Shown in pieces: positions 28,602-38,579 of a stretch of 64,000 bases of DNA. Position numbers and translations under genes: made by a program. Where the stretch lies: the NCBI RefSeq assembly GCF_033708015.1, contig NZ_CP137920.1, forward strand, positions 1,736,001-1,800,000, given 5' to 3'. The notes under the pieces were generated by a model. It did not search any database and had not been told where the DNA came from. It saw only the letters and a list, made by a program, of their open reading frames with translations. This DNA is from Proteus vulgaris. GTDB lineage: Bacteria > Pseudomonadota > Gammaproteobacteria > Enterobacterales > Enterobacteriaceae. Numbering within the stretch: the first letter of the stretch is position 1; every line of letters starts with the position of its first letter.

Positions 28602-29714
28602 TTATTCTTTTTCGATAAAGTTTTTATTCATAAATTCTACTGTTTCAGTTAAATCAGGATTAGGTTTTGGTACTTCATTAATCCATGCATTTAATAAACT
28701 ATGGGCAACAGCGAGAACGACAGGGCCAATAAATAATCCAATCATACCTAATGTTAAAATCCCACCAATAACACCTGTGAGAATTAATACCATAGGCAAA
28801 TCAGCGCCCATTTTGATTAAATAAGGTCGTAATACACCATCCATTGTTGCAACAGCACCGCCCCAAATCACCATGACAATGCCCCAAGTGGTATCACCGG
28901 TCCAAAATAGCCATAAAACGGATGGCACCAATACTAATAAAGGACCTATTTGAGCAAGGCAGCAAATAAACATAACGACGGTTAATACCGTAGCATAAGG
29001 TACGCCAGATACAGCAAGACCAATACCACCAACAATTGCTTGAATTAAGGCGGTTAAAACGACACCTAATGCAACAGCGCGAATAGACATAGATGCGAGT
29101 AAAATTGCGGCATCACCACGTTGACCCGCTAAGCGAATAGCAAAATGGCGCAACCAAGATACAACATTTTCACCTTGTAAAAACAATAGACCTGAAAATA
29201 ACAACATCACACCCAAATGTAGGGCAAATCGACCAATATTCAAGGCTTGAGCAAAAAACCAGTTTGCAGCTTGTCCCACATAAGGTTGGATTTTTGTGAT
29301 TAATGCATTACCCCCCGAGACAAGAATAGAATGCCATGTATCATAAAGCTTGCTTCCTATCATGGGGATATCATTAAGCCATAATAATTGAGGTGGTTGA
29401 ATATTCGAAGGCGATTTCGCTAATTCAATTAAAGGGGCACTATTATCAATGACGCTACTAATTAATAGGATAATAGGGATAACGAAGATCAGTAATATCA
29501 AAATCATCATTATCATGGTTGATAACCAACGATATTTTACTCGTTTTTCAATAATAAGGAGTAAAGGCCACGTTGCCACAACAATCATTCCAGCCCAAAT
29601 TAAGCCCACAATAAAGGGATTTAGGATCCAAAAACTGGCGATAATAAAAAAAGAAATAAAAAGAACAGTGAATAAAACTTTGGGTATATCTGTATGGATC
29701 TGCGGTTTTTCCAT
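28602..29714 (-). CDS. ydiK: AI-2E family membrane transporter YdiK
   Basis: Inner-membrane protein of 370 residues with about eight hydrophobic segments (PF01594, AI-2E transporter family). It aligns end to end with E. coli YdiK, with shared stretches such as HFAIRLAGQRGDAAILLASM, SGVPYATVLTVV and IGLFIGPVVLAVAHSLLNAW. The substrate is not established. It is divergent from ydiJ, as in E. coli, with rprA beyond its 3' end. Confidence 0.9.
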   Translation of the reverse strand: MEKPQIHTDIPKVLFTVLFISFFIIASFWILNPFIVGLIWAGMIVVATWPLLLIIEKRVKYRWLSTMIMMILILLIFVIPIILLISSVIDNSAPLIELAKSPSNIQPPQLLWLNDIPMIGSKLYDTWHSILVSGGNALITKIQPYVGQAANWFFAQALNIGRFALHLGVMLLFSGLLFLQGENVVSWLRHFAIRLAGQRGDAAILLASMSIRAVALGVVLTALIQAIVGGIGLAVSGVPYATVLTVVMFICCLAQIGPLLVLVPSVLWLFWTGDTTWGIVMVIWGGAVATMDGVLRPYLIKMGADLPMVLILTGVIGGILTLGMIGLFIGPVVLAVAHSLLNAWINEVPKPNPDLTETVEFMNKNFIEKE

Positions 29715-29930
29715 GGTTTTAAATCCCTACACGAATAAAAATGCTAGAAGCAGATGAATAAACATTGCAAATATCACGTTGTTTATCTCACTACGCAATT
29801 TGCCAGAATTGTATGATAAGGTGAACAGGTATCGGTCTGAAAGTACAAAATGAGGCAAAATCCCTCTTAGTATACATTTCAACATCTAAAATTAAGCAAT
29901 GTGGACTATTAGATTAAAGAGCTATAACAA

Positions 29931-32900
29931 ATGATCCCACGTATATCGCAAGCACCGCAAGTCAGTGAACTCACAACAGAATTTCTTGATACCCTTAAAA
30001 AAAACGGTTTCACCGGTGATATTTCCAGCAGTTACGCTGACAGACTTACTATGGCAACAGATAATAGTATTTACCAGTTATTACCACAGGCTGTCGTTTT
30101 TCCCCGCTCCACAGCCGATGTCACTATTATCGCTCGCTTAGTTGATGAACCTCGATTTCATTCACTCTCTCTGACACCAAGAGGGGGCGGTACAGGAACT
30201 AATGGGCAAGCATTAACAGAGGGTATCGTGGTTGATTTATCTCGCTATATGAAACGTATTATCGAGATAAACCCGCAAGAGCGTTGGGTAAAAGTGGAAG
30301 CTGGAGTGATAAAAGATGAGCTTAATCTCTTTTTAAAACCTTATGGCTTCTTTTTTGCACCTGAGCTATCTACCAGTAATCGCGCCACATTAGGTGGAAT
30401 GATTAATACCGATGCTTCAGGGCAAGGTTCAATGGTTTATGGTAAAACGTCTGATCACGTTCTTGGTGTTAGAGCCGTTTTGTTAGGTGGTGAATTGCTT
30501 GAAACGCGAGCTATGGATACCGCACTAGCAGAAAACATTGCCCAAGAAAGCTCTACAATCGGTAAAGTTTATCGTACCGTTTTATCTCGTTGCAAAGAGC
30601 AACGGAAACTTATTCTTGAAAAATTCCCTAAATTAAATCGCTTTTTAACCGGGTATGATTTGCGCCATGTCTTTAGTGATGACATGAAACGATTTGATCT
30701 AACGAGAATTTTAACAGGCTCTGAAGGAACGCTTGCTTTTATTACTGAAGCGACACTCGATATCACGCCAATTCCTAAACAGCGCAGTTTAGTCAATGTA
30801 AAATACGATTCTTTTGATTCCGCATTACGTAATGCGCCTTTTTTAGTGAAAGCGAATGCTCTTTCTGTTGAAACGGTTGATTCCAAAGTATTAAATCTTG
30901 CTCGTGAAGATATTGTGTGGCACTCGGTTAAAGAGTTGATCACTGATGTGCCTGATAAAGATATGCAAGGTCTTAATATTGTTGAATTTGCGGGGGATGA
31001 TGAAAATCTTATCGCTTCACAAGTGACATCATTATGCCAGCGCTTAGATTCATTAATGAAAGAGGGTCAGGGCGGCGTTATCGGCTATCAAGTCTGTGAG
31101 GATTTGGCGGATATTAACCGTATTTATGCCATGCGTAAAAAAGCGGTGGGTTTATTAGGTAACGCAAAAGGGCAAGCAAAGCCCATTCCTTTTGTAGAAG
31201 ATACCTGTGTGCCGCCAGAACATCTTGCTGATTATATTACAGAATTTAGAGCGTTGCTCGACCGCCATCAGCTTAATTATGGCATGTTTGGACATGTTGA
31301 TGCAGGGGTATTGCACGTAAGGCCTGCACTTGATATGTGCGATCCACAACAAGAATTATTGATGAAGTCTATCTCAGACGACATTGTTACGTTAACAGCC
31401 AAATATGGTGGGTTACTCTGGGGCGAACATGGAAAAGGCTTTAGAGCGCAATACAGCCCCGAATTTTTCGGTGAAACGCTCTATCATGAACTGCGCCAAA
31501 TCAAAACGGTGTTCGATCCTCGAAATAGATTAAACCCTGGTAAAATATGCCCTCCATTAGAGGTCGATGAACCCATGAAGCAAGTTGATACGATCAAACG
31601 AGGTACCTTTGATCGCACAATTCCTTTATCTGTACGTCAAGATTTCAAAGGGGCATTAGATTGTAATGGTAATGGGCTTTGCTTTAACTTTGATGCCAAA
31701 AGCCCAATGTGCCCTTCAATGAAAATCAGCGGGCAACGTATTCATTCGCCTAAAGGGCGAGCTGCACTTGTAAGAGAGTGGCTACGTTTATTAACAGAAC
31801 AAGGTGTTAGTCCAAAACAGCTTAGATCTAGCCTTGAAAATAATAAACCTAGCTTAAGAAGTTTGATTGAGAAAACACGTAATACATGGAAAGCCAAACG
31901 TGGTGAATATGACTTTTCTCATGAAGTGAAAGCGGCTATGAATGGCTGTTTAGCTTGTAAAGCCTGTTCAACCCAGTGCCCGATTAAAATTGATGTGCCA
32001 TCCTTCCGTTCTAAATTTACTGAACTTTATCACCAGCGCTATTTACGTCCGTTAAAAGACCATATTGTCGCGAATGTTGAACTAACAACGCCAATTATGG
32101 CAAAAGCGCCGGGATTCTTTAATTTCTTTATGAAGCAACCCTTGGTGCAAACATTAAGTAAACATACAATAGGAATGGTCGACTTACCTTTGCTGTCATC
32201 ACCGACGTTAAGGCAGCAATTGGCTGGACACAAGGCGTTAGATATGACGCTAGAAGACTTAGAGCGTTTATCTGAAAAGCAGCGAAGTCATTATGTTTTA
32301 GTAGTACAAGACCCTTTCACGAGTTATTACGATGCCAAAGTGGTCGCCGATTTTATCAAACTAATTGAAAAAATTGGGTTTAAGCCTGTTTTGTTGCCGT
32401 TTTCACCTAATGGTAAAGCGCAACATATTAAAGGTTTTTTACAGCAATTTAGTAAAACGGCACAAAAAACCTCAACTATGCTCAATCGTGTGGCAAAGTT
32501 AGGTATTCCTATGGTTGGTGTTGATCCTGCATTAGTGCTGTGTTATCGCGATGAATATCGTGAAATATTGGGTGATAAACGTGGGGATTTTAATGTTCAA
32601 CTTGTTCATGAATGGCTAAGTAAATTGGTATCTGAGCCAATAGCCATTCGTGATAATGATGAAAAATGGTATCTTTTTGGGCACTGTACAGAAGTGACCG
32701 CGCTTCCACAAAGTATGAAACAGTGGCAGGCTATTTTCCAACGTTATGGGCAGCAACTCGAATTTGTGAGCACGGGATGTTGTGGAATGGCAGGTACTTA
32801 TGGACATGAACTAAATAATTATGAAAACTCGTTAGGCATTTATCAACTTTCATGGGGTAATGCGCTAAAAAAATTACCAACAATGCGTTGTTTGAGTACC

Positions 32901-32987
32901 GGTTACTCTTGTCGTAGTCAAGTGAAACGTATTGATAATATTGAGCTAAAACACCCACTACAGGCACTTTTGGAGATTATGCCATGA
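29931..32987 (+). CDS. ydiJ: FAD/4Fe-4S oxidoreductase YdiJ, probable D-2-hydroxyglutarate dehydrogenase
   Basis: Large flavoprotein of 1018 residues, the same length as E. coli YdiJ. An N-terminal PCMH FAD-binding domain has TPRGGGTGTNGQAL and LGGMINTDASGQGSMVYGKT; the FAD-oxidase C domain has FGHVDAGVLHVRPALD and HGKGFR. A ferredoxin-type cluster motif CLACKACSTQCPIK lies near residue 675, and a C-terminal CCG region (STGCCGMAGTYGHE) follows. E. coli YdiJ is reported to oxidise D-2-hydroxyglutarate. The last four bases overlap menI. Confidence 0.92.
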   Translation: MIPRISQAPQVSELTTEFLDTLKKNGFTGDISSSYADRLTMATDNSIYQLLPQAVVFPRSTADVTIIARLVDEPRFHSLSLTPRGGGTGTNGQALTEGIVVDLSRYMKRIIEINPQERWVKVEAGVIKDELNLFLKPYGFFFAPELSTSNRATLGGMINTDASGQGSMVYGKTSDHVLGVRAVLLGGELLETRAMDTALAENIAQESSTIGKVYRTVLSRCKEQRKLILEKFPKLNRFLTGYDLRHVFSDDMKRFDLTRILTGSEGTLAFITEATLDITPIPKQRSLVNVKYDSFDSALRNAPFLVKANALSVETVDSKVLNLAREDIVWHSVKELITDVPDKDMQGLNIVEFAGDDENLIASQVTSLCQRLDSLMKEGQGGVIGYQVCEDLADINRIYAMRKKAVGLLGNAKGQAKPIPFVEDTCVPPEHLADYITEFRALLDRHQLNYGMFGHVDAGVLHVRPALDMCDPQQELLMKSISDDIVTLTAKYGGLLWGEHGKGFRAQYSPEFFGETLYHELRQIKTVFDPRNRLNPGKICPPLEVDEPMKQVDTIKRGTFDRTIPLSVRQDFKGALDCNGNGLCFNFDAKSPMCPSMKISGQRIHSPKGRAALVREWLRLLTEQGVSPKQLRSSLENNKPSLRSLIEKTRNTWKAKRGEYDFSHEVKAAMNGCLACKACSTQCPIKIDVPSFRSKFTELYHQRYLRPLKDHIVANVELTTPIMAKAPGFFNFFMKQPLVQTLSKHTIGMVDLPLLSSPTLRQQLAGHKALDMTLEDLERLSEKQRSHYVLVVQDPFTSYYDAKVVADFIKLIEKIGFKPVLLPFSPNGKAQHIKGFLQQFSKTAQKTSTMLNRVAKLGIPMVGVDPALVLCYRDEYREILGDKRGDFNVQLVHEWLSKLVSEPIAIRDNDEKWYLFGHCTEVTALPQSMKQWQAIFQRYGQQLEFVSTGCCGMAGTYGHELNNYENSLGIYQLSWGNALKKLPTMRCLSTGYSCRSQVKRIDNIELKHPLQALLEIMP

Positions 32988-33397
32988 TATGGAAACGTGA
33001 AACGACAATTGAGTACCTTAATCATATTGGACAAAACAATATGATGAGCCATTTGGGCATAGAATTAACCTGTCTTGGTGATGATTATCTTGAAGGAACA
33101 ATGCCTGTTGATCATCGTACTAAGCAGCCTTTAGGGCTTTTACATGGCGGTGCTTCGGTTGTTTTAGCTGAAACATTAGGCTCTGTTGCGGGGTATCTTT
33201 GTACCGAAGGTGAACAAAAGATTGTTGGGCTAGAAATTAATGCAAATCATATCCGTTCAGCAAGAGAAGGTAAGGTAAGAGGAGTATGCAAACCTATTCA
33301 TTTAGGTCGATCACATCAAGTCTGGTCGATAGAAATATTTGATGATGAAGGTCGTCAAGTGTGTATTTCTAGATTAACGACATCTGTTATTTCTTAA
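32984..33397 (+). CDS. menI: 1,4-dihydroxy-2-naphthoyl-CoA hydrolase
   Basis: Hotdog-fold thioesterase of 137 residues that releases DHNA from its CoA ester in menaquinone synthesis. The active-site segment LGLLHGGASVVLAETLGSVA contains His54 and Glu63, matching E. coli MenI (YdiI). Its ATG lies inside the end of ydiJ (ATGA overlap), so it is coupled to that gene. A terminator follows 17 bases later. Confidence 0.93.
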   Translation: MIWKRETTIEYLNHIGQNNMMSHLGIELTCLGDDYLEGTMPVDHRTKQPLGLLHGGASVVLAETLGSVAGYLCTEGEQKIVGLEINANHIRSAREGKVRGVCKPIHLGRSHQVWSIEIFDDEGRQVCISRLTTSVIS

Positions 33398-33413
33398 AGA
33401 ATAAAAAAGACAT

Positions 33414-33448
33414 ACGCACAAAGTGAAATACTCGCTTTGTGCGTTTTT
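33414..33448 (+). terminator. Terminator of ydiJ-menI
   Basis: Perfect ten-base arms ACGCACAAAG and CTTTGTGCGT (33414-33423, 33435-33444) with an 11-base loop, followed by a T run. Confidence 0.9.
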
Positions 33449-33522
33449 ATATTTATAGATAATGTCAAAAAGAATAAAAATAGAGAAAGAAAATAGAATT
33501 ATTTCTTTATTTAGATTTTATT

Positions 33523-33541
33523 TTTAATGATAATCATTATC
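33523..33541 (+). promoter_or_regulatory. Fur box of the unknown lipoprotein gene
   Basis: TTTAATGATAATCATTATC matches the Fur consensus at 17 of 19 positions and ends 28 bases before the ATG at 33570. It should make that gene iron-repressed. Confidence 0.82.
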
Positions 33542-33569
33542 TTCATAATAAAAGATAAGACGATCAATA

Positions 33570-34190
33570 ATGTTAACTATTTCTAAGTTCAACACCACAG
33601 TATTATTAATTGCGGGTTTATTAATCAGCGGATGTGATAATAATTCTACCTCTGCAATGAGTAATGATATAAGTAATATTCCAGTACAAACTGTTTCTGG
33701 ATTTAATATGGTTTATCCCACTTCCTTTACCATGAGCAGAGAAGATACAGAAAATTATTTTAAATTATTACCCGATAATATTCAGGATGTCACAACAGAA
33801 ATGATGGTTTATAAATCAGAACCCATTTGTGATTTAACAGAAGTTCGTCTGGTTTATTTCAAAATGATTGATGCAATGAGTTACGATGTGGATACAGGAG
33901 CACAAGGCATAGTTGATAATATTGCAATAATAGATGGGATGACTGAAATATCCACATCGATAAAACCGTTAACGATCCCAAATGTGGAGAGCCGACATGT
34001 CTTTTTTGAAGGGAAATATGCAAAAGAGAATGTGAGCTATGAAGGTGTTTTAGTGGCTGATCTTAAAACGAATCGAGTATGGCAACTGCAATTGATCAGT
34101 AACTTCAATAGTCAATCGGACAAACAAAAAAATAGTCAAATCCTTGAATGTACAAACAAATATATTCAAACTATTACTATCAGTAAATAA
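33570..34190 (+). CDS. Fur-box-controlled lipoprotein of unknown function
   Basis: I do not recognise this 206-residue protein. It starts with a lipoprotein signal peptide (LLIAGLLISGC, lipid Cys22) followed by an Asp-Asn pair (CDNN). Asp at the +2 position usually favours inner-membrane retention in enterobacteria. Two further cysteines lie at about residues 90 and 199 and might pair. There are no other membrane segments. A near-perfect Fur box lies directly upstream, and the suf iron-sulfur operon follows on the same strand, so a role under iron limitation is inferred. A strong hairpin follows the stop. Confidence 0.75.
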   Translation: MLTISKFNTTVLLIAGLLISGCDNNSTSAMSNDISNIPVQTVSGFNMVYPTSFTMSREDTENYFKLLPDNIQDVTTEMMVYKSEPICDLTEVRLVYFKMIDAMSYDVDTGAQGIVDNIAIIDGMTEISTSIKPLTIPNVESRHVFFEGKYAKENVSYEGVLVADLKTNRVWQLQLISNFNSQSDKQKNSQILECTNKYIQTITISK

Positions 34191-34213
34191 GTTCAAATAG
34201 CACACAATCCAAT

Positions 34214-34243
34214 AAGATAGCATCACATAAGTGGTGCTATCTT
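34214..34243 (+). terminator. Hairpin after the lipoprotein gene
   Basis: Thirteen-base arms AAGATAGCATCAC and GTGGTGCTATCTT with one G-T pair and a four-base loop, 24 bases after the stop. The bases that follow are ACCCTTC, not a T run, so termination may be partial. Confidence 0.5.
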
Positions 34244-34512
34244 ACCCTTCATGATAAGCATAAAAATGAATATGAACAGAACTAATAGCCGTGTGTAAAA
34301 ACACATATTTATGCTTTTTTCTCTCAATTTCAGTGATAAGATGTAAGGTGTATTTATATTGCAACTTATGTGCGTATTGTGCGAAAAATAAGAAAAATTA
34401 AAAGTTTTATTTTTTGAAATGAAAGAATAAAAAAGCGTTATATTACATTATGTTAATGTTAGCTATTAACAAAGTAACTGCAAAAATAGAACAAAAAACA
34501 CACATTTATGGA
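34244..34512. other. Upstream part of the suf promoter region
   Basis: About 270 AT-rich bases without a gene. E. coli has the small RNA gene rydB on the far side of sufA, so I looked for it and saw nothing recognisable. Confidence 0.5.
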
Positions 34513-34537
34513 ATATCCTTTCAAAAGACAGGGTTGA
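34513..34537 (+). promoter_or_regulatory. Candidate IscR type 2 site of the suf operon
   Basis: The CC and GG pairs of the IscR type 2 pattern WWWWCCNYA-N7-TRNGGWWWW occur at exactly the right spacing (ATATCC ... GGTTGA). Three other constrained positions differ. Apo-IscR activates suf in E. coli. Confidence 0.35.
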
Positions 34538-34540
34538 AGT

Positions 34541-34559
34541 GATAAGGGTTATCATTACC
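34541..34559 (+). promoter_or_regulatory. Fur box of the suf operon
   Basis: GATAAGGGTTATCATTACC matches the Fur consensus at 14 of 19 positions and lies 48 bases before the sufA ATG. Fur repression of suf is established in E. coli. Confidence 0.6.
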
Positions 34560-34606
34560 ATTAGTGTCAGGAAAGATATTAATCTCCTTTCGAAATGAGG
34601 TCAGAA

Positions 34607-34975
34607 ATGGCAAACAACGTTGAAACTTTTTCTCTTAATGACACCGTTTGGCAAGGCATTGTATTAACGGATAATGCGGCAAAGCATATCTGCCATTTAG
34701 TTGAGAAAAACCCTGAAAAACAGGGGCTTTCCTTAAGTATCAAACCCTCTGGTTGTACAGGGTATGGTTATGTTATTGAACTCGCTACTGCCCCAAATAA
34801 CGATGATCTTGTTTATGAACATAATGGAGCAAAACTCTTTGTTTCATTAAAAGCAATGCCATTTATCGATGGGTTAGTTGTTGATTATGTTCGTGAAGGG
34901 CTTAATCAAATGTTTAAATTTAATAATCCTAAAGCTCAAAACGTCTGCGGATGTGGTGAGAGCTTCGGGGTATAA
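34607..34975 (+). CDS. sufA: A-type iron-sulfur carrier SufA
   Basis: A-type carrier that receives clusters from SufBCD and passes them to apoproteins. The three ligand cysteines are visible in SGCTGYGY and at the C-terminus in NVCGCGESFGV. The start at 34607 has GAGG six bases upstream and gives 122 residues, equal to E. coli SufA; an ATG at 34595 in the same frame overlaps that ribosome site. It is the first gene of sufABCDSE, the iron-sulfur assembly system used under iron limitation and oxidative stress. Confidence 0.94.
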   Translation: MANNVETFSLNDTVWQGIVLTDNAAKHICHLVEKNPEKQGLSLSIKPSGCTGYGYVIELATAPNNDDLVYEHNGAKLFVSLKAMPFIDGLVVDYVREGLNQMFKFNNPKAQNVCGCGESFGV

Positions 34976-34992
34976 CATAGTGAAGTCAGATT

Positions 34993-36495
34993 ATGTCTCA
35001 GAGCAATGTTGAAATTGGTGATGAAGTTCAGGGATGGCTAAGCGATCACCACTATAAAGAAGGTTTTTATACTGATATCTCAACCGACACCTTAGAAAAA
35101 GGATTAAATGAAGCGGTTGTGCGTGCAATATCAGCCAAAAGAAACGAACCCGAGTGGATGTTGGAATTTCGTTTAGATGCTTATCGCCATTGGTTAGAAA
35201 TGGAAGAACCTCATTGGCTAAAAGCAGATTACCCATCACTCAATTATCAAGATTATAGCTATTATTCAGCGCCATCTTGTAGTTCATGTTGTGCTAATGG
35301 TAGTTGTGCTGGTGGTACAAATGAAGCAATTGCGAGTGATAAACAAGCCACACAAGACTATTTAACCAAAGAAGTTGAAGATGCTTTTAACCAACTCGGT
35401 GTACCTGTAAGAGAAGGGCAAGCTGTTGCTGTTGATGCTATTTTTGACTCTGTTTCTGTTTCAACAACCTATCGTGAAGAACTTGCCGAACACGGTATTA
35501 TTTTCTGTTCATTCAGTGAAGCAATTCAAGAATATCCTGATTTAGTGCGTCAATATTTAGGTACTGTTGTATCAAGCCATGATAACTACTTTGCTGCACT
35601 CAACGCTGCGGTCGCCTCTGATGGTACTTTTGTCTATATTCCCAAAGGGGTTCGTTGCCCAATGGAATTATCGACTTATTTCCGTATTAATGCGGCTCAA
35701 ACAGGCCAATTTGAACGAACAATTTTGGTTGCTGATGAAGGCAGTTATGTCAGTTATATCGAAGGTTGTTCTGCGCCTGTTCGTGATAGCTATCAGCTTC
35801 ATGCCGCAGTGGTTGAAGTCATTATCCATAGAGATGCTGAAGTTAAATACTCTACTGTTCAAAATTGGTTCTCTGGTGGCGATAGTGAAGGCGGTATCCT
35901 TAATTTTGTGACTAAACGAGCTATCTGTGAAGGTGAAAACGCCAAAATGTCATGGACGCAATCAGAAACAGGTTCTGCAATCACATGGAAATATCCAAGT
36001 GTAATTTTAAAAGGGGATAATTCGACAGCTGAATTTTTCTCGGTTGCTTTAACGAATGGCAGCCAACAGGCAGATACAGGGACTAAGATGATCCACATTG
36101 GCAAAAATACCAAATCAACCATTATCTCTAAAGGTATTTCAGCAGGTAAAAGCCAAAACAGTTACCGCGGACTCGTAAAAGTACTCCCTAGTGCGCAAAA
36201 TGCCCGTAACTTTACCCAATGTGATTCCATGTTAATTGGTACGCAGTGTGGTGCGCATACTTTCCCTTATGTTGAGGTAATGAACAACTCAGCACAGCTT
36301 GAACATGAAGCGACAACGTCACGTATTGGTGAAGATCAATTGTTCTATTGTCGGCAGCGTGGGTTAAGCGAAGATGATGCAATCTCAATGATTGTAAACG
36401 GATTTTGTAAAGATGTGTTCTCAGAATTACCGCTGGAATTCGCTGTGGAAGCGCAAAAATTATTAGCAATCAGCTTAGAACATAGCGTCGGTTAA
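34993..36495 (+). CDS. sufB: Iron-sulfur cluster scaffold SufB
   Basis: Scaffold of the SufBC2D complex, with 500 residues. The N-terminal region carries an unusual cysteine cluster ([14 protein letters not shown], about 95-108). The beta-helix core has [20 protein letters not shown], and the SufB/SufD family C-terminus includes [20 protein letters not shown] with the cysteine that accepts persulfide sulfur. It starts 17 bases after sufA. Homology to E. coli SufB is very high. Confidence 0.96.
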   Translation: MSQSNVEIGDEVQGWLSDHHYKEGFYTDISTDTLEKGLNEAVVRAISAKRNEPEWMLEFRLDAYRHWLEMEEPHWLKADYPSLNYQDYSYYSAPSCSSCCANGSCAGGTNEAIASDKQATQDYLTKEVEDAFNQLGVPVREGQAVAVDAIFDSVSVSTTYREELAEHGIIFCSFSEAIQEYPDLVRQYLGTVVSSHDNYFAALNAAVASDGTFVYIPKGVRCPMELSTYFRINAAQTGQFERTILVADEGSYVSYIEGCSAPVRDSYQLHAAVVEVIIHRDAEVKYSTVQNWFSGGDSEGGILNFVTKRAICEGENAKMSWTQSETGSAITWKYPSVILKGDNSTAEFFSVALTNGSQQADTGTKMIHIGKNTKSTIISKGISAGKSQNSYRGLVKVLPSAQNARNFTQCDSMLIGTQCGAHTFPYVEVMNNSAQLEHEATTSRIGEDQLFYCRQRGLSEDDAISMIVNGFCKDVFSELPLEFAVEAQKLLAISLEHSVG

Positions 36496-36539
36496 CCATC
36501 AACCAAATTCTGAGTATAAAGATACTGAAGGCATATATT

Positions 36540-37286
36540 ATGTTAGAGATTAAAAATTTACATGTCAGTGTTGAAGGCAATGAGATCCTTAAAGGATTAG
36601 ATTTGCAGGTTCGCGCAGGTGAAGTTCATGCGATTATGGGGCCAAATGGCTCAGGAAAAAGTACCTTATCGGCAACACTTGCTGGTCGTGATGAATATGA
36701 AGTTGATGAAGGTTCAATCACTTTTAAAAATAAAGATTTATTGGCATTAGAACCGGAAGAGCGCGCAGGTGAAGGTATCTTTATGGCTTTTCAATATCCT
36801 GTTGAAATACCCGGTGTCAGTAATCAATTTTTCTTACAATCTTCGGTGAATGCCGTAAGAGAATATCGTGGTAAAGAGCCGTTAGATCGCTTTGATTTTG
36901 AAGATTTTATTGAAGATAAAATTAAATTATTGGATATGCCACAAGATTTGCTAACACGCTCAGTGAATGTGGGATTTTCTGGTGGTGAAAAAAAACGTAA
37001 CGATATTTTGCAAATGGCTGCATTAGAGCCTGAATTATGTATTTTAGATGAAACAGATTCTGGCCTTGATATTGATGCATTAAAAATTGTCTCTAATGGT
37101 GTTAATAGTTTACGCGATGGTAAACGTGCTTTTATTGTTGTAACACACTACCAACGTATTCTTGACTATATTAAACCTGATTTTGTGCATGTGCTGTATC
37201 AGGGGAAAATCATTAAATCAGGTGATTTTTCATTGGCGCAAAAATTGGAGGAACAAGGTTATGGCTGGCTTATTGACCCTCAATGA
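36540..37286 (+). CDS. sufC: SufBCD complex ATPase SufC
   Basis: ABC-type ATPase of 248 residues that powers the SufBC2D scaffold; it is cytosolic, not a transporter. Walker A is GPNGSGKST (residues 34-42), the signature is VGFSGGEKKRNDILQMA, and Walker B is LCILDETDSGLD. The 3' end overlaps sufD by 26 bases, an arrangement also seen in E. coli. Confidence 0.96.
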   Translation: MLEIKNLHVSVEGNEILKGLDLQVRAGEVHAIMGPNGSGKSTLSATLAGRDEYEVDEGSITFKNKDLLALEPEERAGEGIFMAFQYPVEIPGVSNQFFLQSSVNAVREYRGKEPLDRFDFEDFIEDKIKLLDMPQDLLTRSVNVGFSGGEKKRNDILQMAALEPELCILDETDSGLDIDALKIVSNGVNSLRDGKRAFIVVTHYQRILDYIKPDFVHVLYQGKIIKSGDFSLAQKLEEQGYGWLIDPQ

Positions 37287-38568
37287 AAAACGAGAAAAAC
37301 AGCGCCAAGTTGAACTTCGTAATCAACAAGCACTAAAGGCGTTTGCAGCGTTATACCATCAACGTAAAGGCGACGATAATCTCAATGCGCGTAATCACTG
37401 GTTGCAAGTCGAAAAAATCGGGTTCCCCGCTTACCGTCATGAAGATTGGCATTATACGCCCTTAGAAGAAACGTTAAGCCAATGCTATCAACAGTTGCCA
37501 CCTTTTGATGTGCAAAGCTTAATGGCTAAATATGCATTATCTTTTGATTGCTACCGTATTGTTATGGTAAATGGCACATTTTCACCGATAGAAAGTAGTA
37601 AAGATTTTGGTCCTTATCAAGTCACTTTACTTGATAATCAAAGTGAGCTCCCTAACGCGGTAAATGGTGAAATTTTTCTGCACTTAGTTGAAAGTTTAGC
37701 GCCACACCCTTTGTTGATTACCTTGAAAGCTGGTGTTATTGCGGATAAACCACTTTATATCCTCAATATTACGCAAGGCGACCAAAGCGCAGAGGTAAAT
37801 AGTGCAAATTATCGTTTTCATCTTGATGTTGGTGCGAATACCCAGATGCAAGTGGTGGAGCACTATATCAGTAGCGACAACGAAAACCGTCACTTTACAG
37901 GGGCAAGATTAACTGCAGAGATTGGTGATAATGCCTCTTTTAATCATATTAAATTAAGCTTTGAGAATAGTGTGAGTCAGCATTTTGCTCATAACGACTT
38001 GACGATAGGTCGTGATGCTCGGGTCAATAGCTATGCTTTCTTATTAGGCGCTAAACTGAGTCGTCATCATACAAGTTCGGCACTAAAAGGTGAAAATACG
38101 TCACTTTCAATGAATAGCGTTGTATTACCTAAAGCAGGTGAAATCGCGGATACTCGTACATGGCTGGTTCATGGTGAGAAAAATTGCCAGAGTCGTCAAC
38201 TGCATAAAAGTATTGCGATGGATGCTGGTAAAGCCGTATTTAACGGTATGATCACGGTGACACCTCAAGCATTAAAGACAGATGGTCAAATGACAAATAA
38301 CAATCTGTTGCTGGGTGAGAAAGCGCAAATTGATACTAAACCACAGCTTGAAATCTATGCAGATGATGTGAAATGTAGCCATGGTGCGACAGTAGGTCGA
38401 ATTGATGATGAGCAACTATTTTATTTGCGTTCACGAGGTATTTCTTTAACTGACGCCCGTAAAATGATCATCCATGCATTTGCGGCTGAATTAACTGAAT
38501 CGCTAGAAAATAGTGTGGTCAAGGCGCAGGTATTAGAGAGAATTAATCAGCGCTTATTAGAGGTATAA
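37261..38568 (+). CDS. sufD: Iron-sulfur cluster assembly protein SufD
   Basis: SufB paralogue and partner in the SufBC2D scaffold, with 435 residues. The C-terminal half has NGMITVTPQALKTDGQMTNN and QLEIYADDVKCSHGATVGRI, the family signature. The ATG at 37261 begins MAGL as in E. coli SufD and lies 26 bases inside sufC with GGAGG upstream; a longer frame from 37162 would be buried in sufC. Translation is probably coupled. Confidence 0.95.
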   Translation: MAGLLTLNEKREKQRQVELRNQQALKAFAALYHQRKGDDNLNARNHWLQVEKIGFPAYRHEDWHYTPLEETLSQCYQQLPPFDVQSLMAKYALSFDCYRIVMVNGTFSPIESSKDFGPYQVTLLDNQSELPNAVNGEIFLHLVESLAPHPLLITLKAGVIADKPLYILNITQGDQSAEVNSANYRFHLDVGANTQMQVVEHYISSDNENRHFTGARLTAEIGDNASFNHIKLSFENSVSQHFAHNDLTIGRDARVNSYAFLLGAKLSRHHTSSALKGENTSLSMNSVVLPKAGEIADTRTWLVHGEKNCQSRQLHKSIAMDAGKAVFNGMITVTPQALKTDGQMTNNNLLLGEKAQIDTKPQLEIYADDVKCSHGATVGRIDDEQLFYLRSRGISLTDARKMIIHAFAAELTESLENSVVKAQVLERINQRLLEV

Positions 38569-38579
38569 AATAAGGCATT

